A DNA stretch of 64,000 bases from Arthrobacter sp. UKPF54-2. GTDB lineage: Bacteria; Actinomycetota; Actinomycetes; Actinomycetales; Micrococcaceae. The notes beneath the pieces were generated by a model. That model was not told the DNA's origin. It did not search any database and saw only the letters and a program-made list of their open reading frames with translations. Positions within the stretch are counted from its first letter, which is position 1. Every line of letters starts with the position of its first letter. Below, piece after piece: positions 46,149 to 53,475 of the stretch. Made by a program: the position numbers and the translations under genes. The stretch is from assembly GCF_007858535.1 (NCBI RefSeq), contig NZ_CP040174.1:1426001-1490000 (forward strand), read 5' to 3'.

Positions 46149-46793
46149 ATGCCGCACCACGGTAACGAAGAAGAGCACGCTGGCGAGGGCCGGGACGAGA
46201 ACCAGAAGCCGGTGATCCACGACAACCGCAAGGTTGATCCGAAGACCGGCCAGGCCCGCCACCCCGACCAGGAACGCGCGGGGGACGCCGACGCCGGGGA
46301 CGCGCTGTCCCAGGCCGAGGACATCCTCAACAGCGTCGACGTTCCGGCAGCGGAGTCGGTGGCCCAGGGCGTCGACGCCGGGGAGGCGGAGGAACTGAAG
46401 AACGACCTCCGCCGCCTGCAGGCCGAGTACGTCAACTACCGCAAGCGGGTTGAACGCGACCGTGCCGTGGCAGGGGAGATGGCCGTCATCGGCGTCCTGA
46501 ACGCCCTGCTCCCGGTGCTCGACGACGTCGACGCCGCCCGGCAGCACGGTGACCTCGCGGACGGACCGTTCGCCGCGATCGCCGCCAAGCTGGAGAATGC
46601 GCTGAAGACCTACGGCTTGGTGCGCATTGATGAGACCGGCGTGGAGTTCGATCCCACGATCCACGAGGCCCTCATCCAGCAGCCCGGCCCGGACGTCGTC
46701 ACCGACACCGTCAGCCAGGTCCTGCGCTCCGGCTACAAGTCCGGCGACCGGGTGCTCCGCGCAGCCCAGGTCATCGTGTCTGTTCCGGCGTAG
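46149..46793 (+). CDS. grpE: Nucleotide exchange factor GrpE
   Basis: A 214-residue protein that starts 2 bp after dnaK. An acidic disordered N-terminus of about 80 residues is followed by a long coiled-coil helix (ELKNDLRRLQAEYVNYRKR) and the beta-domain with GVEFDPTIHEALIQQPGPDV near residue 160. It releases ADP from DnaK. A 322-bp gap with two large hairpin elements separates it from dnaJ. Confidence 0.97.
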   Translation: MPHHGNEEEHAGEGRDENQKPVIHDNRKVDPKTGQARHPDQERAGDADAGDALSQAEDILNSVDVPAAESVAQGVDAGEAEELKNDLRRLQAEYVNYRKRVERDRAVAGEMAVIGVLNALLPVLDDVDAARQHGDLADGPFAAIAAKLENALKTYGLVRIDETGVEFDPTIHEALIQQPGPDVVTDTVSQVLRSGYKSGDRVLRAAQVIVSVPA

Positions 46794-46810
46794 TCACCTT
46801 TGGCGCCTCC

Positions 46811-46930
46811 ACGCCTTCGCGGATGAGGGGGCCCCGCCCCTCCGCGTGGAGGCTATGGTCCTGCGGACCACAGCCTCCACGCTCCGGCAGGCCCGAAGCC
46901 ACACCCGGGCCCCCTCATCCGCTACGGCGT
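46811..46930 (+). repeat. 120-nt structured element, copy 1
   Basis: An exactly 120-nt unit built as a 24-bp outer stem (46811-46834 with 46907-46930), a 9-nt loop CGCCCCTCC (46835-46843), an 18-bp inner stem (46844-46861 with 46865-46882) closed by triloop TGC, and a 24-nt loop (46883-46906) starting TCCGGCAGGCCCGA. The outer stem has T.C and C.T mismatches at positions 6 and 8 only; the inner stem has one A.C mismatch. Copy 2 has the same plan in opposite orientation. No U-run follows, so a plain terminator is unlikely. I do not recognise this element. Confidence 0.9.
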
Positions 46931-46942
46931 TCAGCTTTCGGG

Positions 46943-46955
46943 TCACCTAAGGTGA
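46943..46955. repeat. Palindrome at the centre of the element pair
   Basis: TCACCT and AGGTGA flank a central A at 46949, within one base of the midpoint (46948) of the two inverted 120-nt elements. The whole 275-bp block is therefore nearly symmetric. It could be a protein site or the junction of the two copies. Confidence 0.55.
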
Positions 46956-46965
46956 GATGATCACA

Positions 46966-47085
46966 AGCTCGCAGCGATACATGGGCCCCGGGAGTGGCAT
47001 CGGGCCTGTCGGAGCCGGGTGTCTTGGGATCGCAGATCCCAAGACACCCGGCGAAGGGGCGGGGGCCCATGTATCGCGGAGAGCT
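46966..47085 (-). repeat. 120-nt structured element, copy 2 (inverted)
   Basis: Read on the minus strand it follows the same plan as copy 1: outer stem 47085-47062 with 46989-46966, 9-nt loop CGCCCCTTC, perfect 18-bp inner stem (47052-47035 with 47031-47014) with triloop TGC, and a 24-nt loop starting TCCGACAGGCCCGA. Each part has the same length as in copy 1. The mismatch bases at outer positions 6 and 8 are identical, while the pair between them changes from T:A to C:G. Loops are 32 of 36 identical; stems differ at 18 of 42 positions. It lies 30 bp before dnaJ. Confidence 0.9.
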
Positions 47086-47115
47086 CGGTAAGAACAGATT
47101 TGAAAGGAAACGCCA

Positions 47116-48096
47116 GTGGCTAGCCAGGACTGGGTGGACAAGGACTTCTACAAGATCCTTGGAGTCGCCAAGGACGCTTCCGACGCCGACATCAAGAAGG
47201 CCTACCGGAAGCTTGCTCGGCAGCACCACCCGGATACGAACGCCGGTGACACCGCGTCGGAGAAGAAGTTCAAGGACATCTCCGAGGCGTACTCCGTGCT
47301 GTCCGACCCGGACGAGCGCCAGCAGTACGACGCCATCCGCGCCATGGGCGGCGGCGCGCGCTTCGCCCCCGGCGGCGCCGGTGGGGCCGGTGGCGGCGCG
47401 GGGTTCGAGGACCTCTTCGGCGGCCTGTTCACCGGCGGCGGCGGACGGCACTCCGGCGGCTACAGCACCGCGGGCGGCATTCCGCCCGAATTCGCCGACC
47501 TCTTCGGCGGCGGGGGCTTTGGCGGTGGCCAGTCCTTCCAGCGCGGCCCGCAGAAGGGCGCCGACCGCACCGCGTCGACCAGCATCTCCTTCGCCGGGTC
47601 CATCCGCGGCACCACCATCGGCCTGCGCGAGCCCGACGGCGAGGTCATTGACGTGCGGATCCCGGCCGGAATCAAGGACGGCCAGAAGGTCCGCGTCCGC
47701 GGCAAGGGCCAGTACGGTCCGGCCGGCAACGGCGACCTGATGGTCACCGTGTCCGTGAAGCCGCACGATTTCTACACCCGTGACGGGGACAACCTGCGCA
47801 TCCATGTCCCGGTCACGTTCCCGGAAGCCGCGCTCGGCGCCGACATCGAGGTCCCGACCATCGACGGCGACAAGGTCAAGGTCCGGGTGCCGGCCGGGAC
47901 GCCGTCGGGCCGGACCCTGCGCGTCAAGGGGCGCGGTGTGAAGCACACCAAGGCCACCGGCGATCTGCTGGTCACCATCGACGTCGCCGTGCCCAAGAAG
48001 CTGGACAAGGCCGCCGAGGAAGCGGTGAAGGCCTTCGCCGCGGCCACCTCCGGCGAGGACGTCCGCGCCGGCCTGGCAGCCAAGGCCCGGCTGTAG
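47116..48096 (+). CDS. dnaJ: DnaJ co-chaperone lacking the zinc finger (CbpA-like)
   Basis: A 326-residue J protein starting at GTG behind GAAAGGAAA. The J domain has HPD at residues 38-40, then a Gly/Phe-rich stretch to about residue 150, then two beta-sandwich C-terminal domains ([20 protein letters not shown] and [18 protein letters not shown]). No CXXCXGXG zinc repeats are present, so it is CbpA-type in build although it occupies the classic dnaJ position. It stimulates the DnaK ATPase. Confidence 0.95.
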   Translation: MASQDWVDKDFYKILGVAKDASDADIKKAYRKLARQHHPDTNAGDTASEKKFKDISEAYSVLSDPDERQQYDAIRAMGGGARFAPGGAGGAGGGAGFEDLFGGLFTGGGGRHSGGYSTAGGIPPEFADLFGGGGFGGGQSFQRGPQKGADRTASTSISFAGSIRGTTIGLREPDGEVIDVRIPAGIKDGQKVRVRGKGQYGPAGNGDLMVTVSVKPHDFYTRDGDNLRIHVPVTFPEAALGADIEVPTIDGDKVKVRVPAGTPSGRTLRVKGRGVKHTKATGDLLVTIDVAVPKKLDKAAEEAVKAFAAATSGEDVRAGLAAKARL

Positions 48097-48106
48097 GAGT
48101 CCTGGC

Positions 48107-48532
48107 ATGGACATCGAGTTCGACCAGCCGATCTTCGTCATCTCCGTCGCCGCGGAGCTGGCGGACATGCACCCGCAGACGCTGCGCCAATACGACCGGC
48201 TCGGCATCGTCTCGCCCAGCCGCGCCCCCGGCAAGTCCCGGCGGTATTCGCAGCGTGACGTCAACATGCTCCGTGAGGTGCAGCGGCTCTCCCATGAGGG
48301 GGTCTCGCTGGAGGGTATCAAGCGGATTCTGCAGCTGGAGAACCAGGTCGCGGCGCTGCAGCGCCGCGTTGCCGAGCTGACTGAGGAGCTAGGCCGGCGC
48401 CGGCAGCCATTGGATTCCCGGATATTCGCCGCGGGGGCAGCGGGCGACGTCGTCACGCTGGCCCGCGGCCAGCGGCCCCGCGCCCGTTCGCAGGCCCTGG
48501 TCGTGTGGCGACCCGGAGCGTTGGACCACTAA
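48107..48532 (+). CDS. hspR: Heat shock repressor HspR (MerR family)
   Basis: A 141-residue regulator. The MerR-type HTH is VAAELADMHPQTLRQYDRLG, then SPSRAPGKSRRYSQRDV; a short coiled coil with LQLENQVAALQRRVAELTEE follows and a variable tail ends the protein. HspR binds HAIR repeats, two of which precede dnaK, and uses DnaK as co-repressor in other actinobacteria. It is the last gene of the operon. Confidence 0.95.
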   Translation: MDIEFDQPIFVISVAAELADMHPQTLRQYDRLGIVSPSRAPGKSRRYSQRDVNMLREVQRLSHEGVSLEGIKRILQLENQVAALQRRVAELTEELGRRRQPLDSRIFAAGAAGDVVTLARGQRPRARSQALVVWRPGALDH

Positions 48533-48560
48533 GCGCCGCTATCCGGGACGCCGACCGGGG

Positions 48561-49376
48561 TCAGTAACTGGCGGGGGAGTCGCCGTCGGCCGACCGCACA
48601 AATTGCGCGGCAAGGGCCTCGGAGCCCCGGGCCAGCAGTGCGACGTCGGCCCCCACCAGGATGAAACCGGCACCGCTGGAGAGGTAGTGCCGGGCGGTGT
48701 CCGGGTTGAAAGCGTTGACGCCGGCGGGTTTGCCTGCCGCCTTTGCAGCGGAGAGGCAGTGCTCAACGGCGGCGCGGACCTCGGGATGTTCCTGCTGTCC
48801 CAGCAGGCCCATGGACGCTGCAAGGTCGGAGGGCCCCAGGAAAATCGCGTCCACACCATCCACGTTCAGGATGTCCGCCACGGCATCTACTGCCGCCACC
48901 GACTCGATCTGGACCGTGACGCTGATGGTTTCGCCGGCGCGGGCCAGGTAGTCAGGGACCCGGTTCCAGCGCGCGGCCCGGGCCAAGGCCGAGCCGACGC
49001 CGCGTACGCCGTGCGGCGGATAGCGGGTGGCGGCGACGGCGGCTTGCGCCTCCGCCGCCGAGTTCACCATGGGAATCAGCAGGTTCTGGGCGCCCAGGTC
49101 CAGGTACTGCTTGATCACCACCGTGTCGTTCACCGGGGGCCGGACCAAGGTGTGGACCGGATAGCCGTGGATGGCCTGCAGCTGGGCGAGGATGGATTCG
49201 AGTCCGTTGGGGCTGTGCTCGGCGTCGACCAGGAGCCAGTCGAGCCCGGAGCCGGCACAAATTTCGGCCACGAGGGGGCTGCCCGAGCACACCCACATCC
49301 CGGCCAAAGGCCGTCCGGAGGCGCCGGTCTGGCTGCGCAGGGCGTCCCGGAAAGTGTTGTCTACTCGAAACGGCAT
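48561..49376 (-). CDS. hpaI: HpcH/HpaI-family 4-hydroxy-2-oxo acid aldolase
   Basis: A 271-residue class II aldolase. Seen: GMWVCSGSPLVAEICAGSGL, WLLVDAEHSPNG with the metal and substrate residues, VRPPVNDTVVIKQYLDLGAQ and DAIFLGPSDLAASMGL. It should split 4-hydroxy-2-oxoheptanedioate into pyruvate and succinate semialdehyde, the last step of homoprotocatechuate breakdown. It is the last gene of the hpa operon and overlaps hpaH. Confidence 0.9.
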   Translation of the reverse strand: MPFRVDNTFRDALRSQTGASGRPLAGMWVCSGSPLVAEICAGSGLDWLLVDAEHSPNGLESILAQLQAIHGYPVHTLVRPPVNDTVVIKQYLDLGAQNLLIPMVNSAAEAQAAVAATRYPPHGVRGVGSALARAARWNRVPDYLARAGETISVTVQIESVAAVDAVADILNVDGVDAIFLGPSDLAASMGLLGQQEHPEVRAAVEHCLSAAKAAGKPAGVNAFNPDTARHYLSSGAGFILVGADVALLARGSEALAAQFVRSADGDSPASY

Positions 49377-50146
49377 GTGATGCTCCCCAATGGTCCGTAG
49401 TCCGCGTGGACGGTATCACCCTTGTACACCCACATCGGCCGGGTGAACGAGCCGGCGAGGACGATGTCGCCGGCTTTCATGGCGTCCCCGTGTGCGGCGA
49501 TCTTGTTGGCCAGCCAGTGCACCCCGTTGGCCGGATGGTCAAGGACGCCGGCGGCAACACCGGTTTCCTCCACGGTCTGGTTCTTGTACAGGATGGCCGA
49601 GATCCAGCGCAGGTCGACGGTGTCCGGCTTCACCGGGTTGCCGCCGATCACCATGGCGCCCATCGCGGCGTTGTCCGCGATGGTGTCCACGATGGTCCGG
49701 CCGTCCATCTCGATCCTGGAGTCCAGGATTTCGAGGGCCGGCACCACGTAGTCGGTGGCGTTCAGGACGTCGAAGATGGTGCAGCCGGGTCCCTTGAGCG
49801 CATCCTTCAGCACGAACGCCAGCTCCACCTCAACTCTCGGATGCGTGTACCGGTCCCACTCCACTGAGCAGCCGGTCTCAAGCACCATGTCATCGAAAAT
49901 CGCACCGTAGTCCGGTTCGGTGATGCCCGTGGCGGCCTGCATGGCCCGGGATGTGAGGCCGATCTTGCGGCCCACCAGGGTCCGGCCGGCGTCCTCATTG
50001 CGGCGCCGCCAGAGCTGCTGCACGGCGTAGGAGTCCTCCACGGTCATGTCCGGGTAGCGGGCTGTCAGGCGGGGGACCGGGGTCCGGCTGCGGCCGGCTT
50101 CCAGCAGTTCGTCGGCGATGGCCTCGATCGTCTTGGCATCCAGCAT
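49361..50146 (-). CDS. hpaH: 2-oxo-hept-3-ene-1,7-dioate hydratase
   Basis: A 261-residue hydratase of the fumarylacetoacetase-like fold. ATG at 50146 (MLDAKTIEAIADELLEAGRS). Seen: RTLVGRKIGLTSRAMQAATG, EPDYGAIFDDMVLETG and RVEVELAFVLKDALKGPG. It adds water to 2-oxohept-3-ene-1,7-dioate before the aldolase step. It overlaps hpaI by 16 bp and starts 2 bp after hpaD. Confidence 0.9.
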   Translation of the reverse strand: MLDAKTIEAIADELLEAGRSRTPVPRLTARYPDMTVEDSYAVQQLWRRRNEDAGRTLVGRKIGLTSRAMQAATGITEPDYGAIFDDMVLETGCSVEWDRYTHPRVEVELAFVLKDALKGPGCTIFDVLNATDYVVPALEILDSRIEMDGRTIVDTIADNAAMGAMVIGGNPVKPDTVDLRWISAILYKNQTVEETGVAAGVLDHPANGVHWLANKIAAHGDAMKAGDIVLAGSFTRPMWVYKGDTVHADYGPLGSITCRFE

Positions 50147-50148
50147 GG

Positions 50149-51225
50149 CTACAGCTGCGCCCCGAGCTTGAACCCCTCGGCCGCAGAGCCTTCCTTGCGG
50201 GTGTAGGAGAATCCGTCGGCCCCCACGGTGACGGCCATTTCGGAGGCGTCGGTGCGTTCGATCACCGGTTGGGGGTTCCCGTCGAGGTCCAGGACCAGGG
50301 AGGCTTCGGTGTACCAGGACGGGACCACGGGGTTGCCCCACCAGTCGCGGCGTTGGTTGTCGTGCACGTCCCAGGTGATGGTGGGGTTGTCCGGGTCTCC
50401 GGTGTAGTAATCCTGGGTGTAGATTTCCACGCGGTGGCCGTCCGGGTCCAGGATGTACAGGTAGAACGCGTTGGAGACGCCGTGCCGGCCGGGGCCGCGT
50501 TCGATCCGGTCGCTGATCCGCAGGGCGCCCATCTTGTCGCAGATCTGGATGATGTTGTGCTTCTCGTGGGTGGCGAACGCGACGTGGTGCATGCGCGGGC
50601 CGTTGCCGCCGGTCAGGGCGGTGTCGTGCACGGTCTGCTTGCGGTGCATCCACGCGGCGTACGTGACGCCGTCGGAGTCCTGGATGTCCTCCGAGACGCG
50701 GAAGCCGAGGTCCTCGAGGTACTTGCGGCCGCGCGGGACGTCCGGGGTGACCTGGTTGAAGTGGTCCAGCCGGACCAGCTCGCCGGCGGAGTAGAGATCG
50801 TAGCGCTGGGTGAGGCGTTCCACGTGCTCCACCTCGTAGAAGAATTCGTAAGGGAAGCCAAGCGGGTCCTCGACGCGGACGGCGTCGCCGATGCCCTTGG
50901 TGAAGCCGTCCTTGCGGCGCTCGGTACGGCACCCCAGTTCCTTGTAGTAAGCCTCGGCGGCGTCCACTTCGGCGGGGGACTTCACCCGGTAGGCGAAGGC
51001 CGCGACGGCGGCGATGGGGCCCTTGCGCAGCACCAGGTTGTGGTGGATGAACTCTTCGAGGGAACGCAGGTAGATCGCGTTCTCGTCCTCCTCGGTCACG
51101 TGCAGGCCCAGGAGGTCCACGTAGAACTCACGGGACTTGGCGAGGTCGGTGACCACAATCTCCATGTAGGCGCAGCGGACGATGTCCGGTGCCGGGACCG
51201 TGGGGGTGGGGATGAAGTTGGTCAT
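50149..51225 (-). CDS. hpaD: Homoprotocatechuate (3,4-dihydroxyphenylacetate) 2,3-dioxygenase
   Basis: A 358-residue extradiol dioxygenase made of two vicinal-oxygen-chelate modules. The 2-His-1-Glu metal site is at His155 (RLDHFNQV), His214 (MHHVAFAT) and Glu267 (GHRVEIYT), numbers identical to those reported for the Brevibacterium Fe enzyme and the Arthrobacter Mn enzyme. It opens the ring of homoprotocatechuate next to the hydroxyls. Whether it uses Fe or Mn cannot be read from sequence. Confidence 0.95.
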   Translation of the reverse strand: MTNFIPTPTVPAPDIVRCAYMEIVVTDLAKSREFYVDLLGLHVTEEDENAIYLRSLEEFIHHNLVLRKGPIAAVAAFAYRVKSPAEVDAAEAYYKELGCRTERRKDGFTKGIGDAVRVEDPLGFPYEFFYEVEHVERLTQRYDLYSAGELVRLDHFNQVTPDVPRGRKYLEDLGFRVSEDIQDSDGVTYAAWMHRKQTVHDTALTGGNGPRMHHVAFATHEKHNIIQICDKMGALRISDRIERGPGRHGVSNAFYLYILDPDGHRVEIYTQDYYTGDPDNPTITWDVHDNQRRDWWGNPVVPSWYTEASLVLDLDGNPQPVIERTDASEMAVTVGADGFSYTRKEGSAAEGFKLGAQL

Positions 51226-51275
51226 GGGATTCTCTCTTCTTTGAAAGGGTTCTGGGGTGGCGCTGGCCGGAAGGC

Positions 51276-52790
51276 TCAGGCGCCGAACTTCGGGGTGTGG
51301 ACGGCGCCCAGAGTGATGTGGACGGCCTGCTGGTCGGTGTAGAAGTCGATGGACCGGTAGCCGCCCTCGTGGCCGAGGCCGGAGGCCTTGACCCCGCCGA
51401 AGGGGGTGCGCAGGTCGCGGACGTTGTGGCTGTTGAGCCAGACCATGCCGGCCTCGACGTTCTGGGAGAAGTTGTGCGCGCGGGTCAGGTTCTGGGTCCA
51501 GATGTAGGCGGCGAGGCCGTAGCGGGTGTTGTTCGCGAGCGCGAGGGCTTCGTCGTCGGTGTCGAAGGGGGTGATGGCGACGACGGGGCCGAAGATCTCC
51601 TCCTGGAAGATCCGGGCGTCCGGGGCGACGTCGGCAAACACGGTGGGGGCGATGTAGTTGCCCTCTGGGAGATGGTCCGGGCGGCCGCCGCCGGCCAGCA
51701 GCCGGCCCTCAGACTTGCCGATCTCCACGTAGCGGGAGACCTTCTCGTAGTGTTCGGGGTGGACCAGGGCTCCGACCTCGGTGTTCGGATCATGCGGATC
51801 GCCGACGACGATGTTCTTTGCCCGGGCGGCGTACTTCTCGCAGAACTCCGCGTAGATGCCGCGCTGGACCAGGATGCGGGAGCCGGCGGTGCAGCGTTCG
51901 CCGTTGAGCGAGAACACGCCGAACAGGGTCGAGTCGATCGCGGCGTCGAGGTCGGCGTCGGCGAAGATGATCGCCGGGCTCTTGCCGCCAAGTTCCATCG
52001 AGAGGCCCTTGAGGTTCTCCGCGGCGTTGCGGAAAATCGTCTTGCCCGTGGTGGTTTCACCGGTGAAGGAGATCAGCGGGACGTCCGGATGCTTGACCAG
52101 GGCGTCCCCGGCTTCCTCCCCCAGGCCGTTGACCAGGTTGAAGACACCGTCGGGCAGGCCGGCGTCCTTGAAGATCTTCGCCCAGAGCGAGGCGGAGAGC
52201 GGGGTGAATTCGGCAGGCTTGAGCACCACGGTGTTGCCCGTGGCCAGCGCCGGGGCGAGCTTCCAGGATTCGAGCATAAAGGGCGTGTTCCACGGGGTGA
52301 TGAGGCCGGCGACGCCGATCGGCTTGCGGTTGACGTAGTTGATCTGGGCGCCGGGGACCTTCATGGCGTCGTCGAACTGGGCCACGATCAGGTCGGCGAA
52401 GAAGCGGAAGTTCTCGGCCGCGCGCAGCGCCTGGCCCTTGGCCTGGGTGATCGGCAGGCCGGTGTCGAAGGTTTCGAGCTGCGCGAGGCGGCTCTCCTGG
52501 GCCTCGACCGCGTCGGCGATCCTGTTCAGCACGCGGGCGCGTTCGCGCGGTTTCATCCGCGGCCACGGGCCCTCGGTAAAGGCCTTGCGCGCGGCGGCGA
52601 CGGCGAGGTCGATGTCCTCTTTCTGGCCGGCGGCGGCGGTGGCGTAGGTCTCGTTGGAGACCGGGTCCAGGACGTCGAAGGTCTTGCCGCCCACGGAGTC
52701 CACGAATTCACCGTTGATGTAGTGCTGGATATGGGTGGGCAGGTCCTGCGGGACGTAGCGGGTTGTGGTAGCAGGAGCAGTAAACGTCAT
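51276..52790 (-). CDS. hpaE: 5-carboxymethyl-2-hydroxymuconate semialdehyde dehydrogenase
   Basis: A 504-residue aldehyde dehydrogenase. ATG at 52790 (MTFTAPATTTRYVPQD). Catalytic Glu in MELGGKSPA and Cys in NGERCTAGSR; the cofactor region is PWNTPFMLESWKLAPALATG and the C-terminal EEIFGPVVAITPF is normal. It oxidises the ring-cleavage product of HpaD using NAD. It lies between the GntR gene and hpaD on one transcript. Confidence 0.93.
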   Translation of the reverse strand: MTFTAPATTTRYVPQDLPTHIQHYINGEFVDSVGGKTFDVLDPVSNETYATAAAGQKEDIDLAVAAARKAFTEGPWPRMKPRERARVLNRIADAVEAQESRLAQLETFDTGLPITQAKGQALRAAENFRFFADLIVAQFDDAMKVPGAQINYVNRKPIGVAGLITPWNTPFMLESWKLAPALATGNTVVLKPAEFTPLSASLWAKIFKDAGLPDGVFNLVNGLGEEAGDALVKHPDVPLISFTGETTTGKTIFRNAAENLKGLSMELGGKSPAIIFADADLDAAIDSTLFGVFSLNGERCTAGSRILVQRGIYAEFCEKYAARAKNIVVGDPHDPNTEVGALVHPEHYEKVSRYVEIGKSEGRLLAGGGRPDHLPEGNYIAPTVFADVAPDARIFQEEIFGPVVAITPFDTDDEALALANNTRYGLAAYIWTQNLTRAHNFSQNVEAGMVWLNSHNVRDLRTPFGGVKASGLGHEGGYRSIDFYTDQQAVHITLGAVHTPKFGA

Positions 52791-52800
52791 TGTTGTCTTC

Positions 52801-53475
52801 CTAACTGTTGCCCTGGGCGAGGTAGGCGTCCAGGGTTGCGGAGCGGTGCAGGCGGGCGGCCTTTTCGATCTCGTCGGCGCTCGCGCCCGACTCGATAAGC
52901 CGCAGGAGCATCTCGTGTTCTTGCACCGATTCCCGGGCGCGGCGGGGGACGAAACGGAAGGTGGACGAGCGGAGGGACGCCAGCCGGTTCCAGCCCCGGT
53001 GGACCAAGTCCAGGATGTGGGGGTTGGGGCAGTGCTCAAACAGAATGCCGTGGAAGGCCTGGTTCAAGCGGGTGAACCGGTCGGGGTCGAAGTCCTGCAG
53101 GCACTCGCGCATCTCGGCGTTGACCGCCCGTGCCCTAGCGATGTCCGGCGCGCTGATCAGGGGTGCCGATAGCGCCGTCGCTGCCCCCTCCACGATGCTC
53201 AGGGTCTGCATGGTGTAGAGATACTCGGTGGGGTCGATCCCGAAGACGGTGGCTCCGACGTTCCGCTCGAATTTCACCAGGCCTTCTGCCTCGAGCCGGC
53301 GGATGGCTTCGCGGACCGGCACCACGCTAACGCCCAGGTCCTCGGCGATCTTCGCCAGTACCAGCCGGTATCCAGGGGAGTACGACCCGTCCACGATCCG
53401 GCCCTTGACGGCCGCATAGGCCCGCTCGGACTTGCTGACTGCCTGCGGGCCAGCGGTGCTGGTGGTGTCACCCAT
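52801..53475 (-). CDS. GntR-family regulator with FCD domain (hpa operon)
   Basis: A 224-residue regulator. ATG at 53475 (MGDTTSTAGPQAVSKSERAY) overlaps the preceding gene by 8 bp. HTH: LAKIAEDLGVSVVPVREAIR near residue 50, then RLEAEGLVKFERNVGATVFG. The all-helical FCD ligand domain follows with the conserved His/Asp pattern. It probably senses a pathway intermediate and controls the operon through the palindrome ahead of hpaG. Confidence 0.88.
   Translation of the reverse strand: MGDTTSTAGPQAVSKSERAYAAVKGRIVDGSYSPGYRLVLAKIAEDLGVSVVPVREAIRRLEAEGLVKFERNVGATVFGIDPTEYLYTMQTLSIVEGAATALSAPLISAPDIARARAVNAEMRECLQDFDPDRFTRLNQAFHGILFEHCPNPHILDLVHRGWNRLASLRSSTFRFVPRRARESVQEHEMLLRLIESGASADEIEKAARLHRSATLDAYLAQGNS

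Noticed and set aside
46811..47085. Ordinary intrinsic terminators as the explanation of the two 120-nt elements
   Set aside because: No U-run follows either stem on either strand, the architecture is branched with conserved loops, and the position is inside an operon.
46811..47085. Integron attC sites or an insertion sequence remnant
   Set aside because: No attC-type core sites with extrahelical bases, no integrase or transposase, and no cassette genes nearby.
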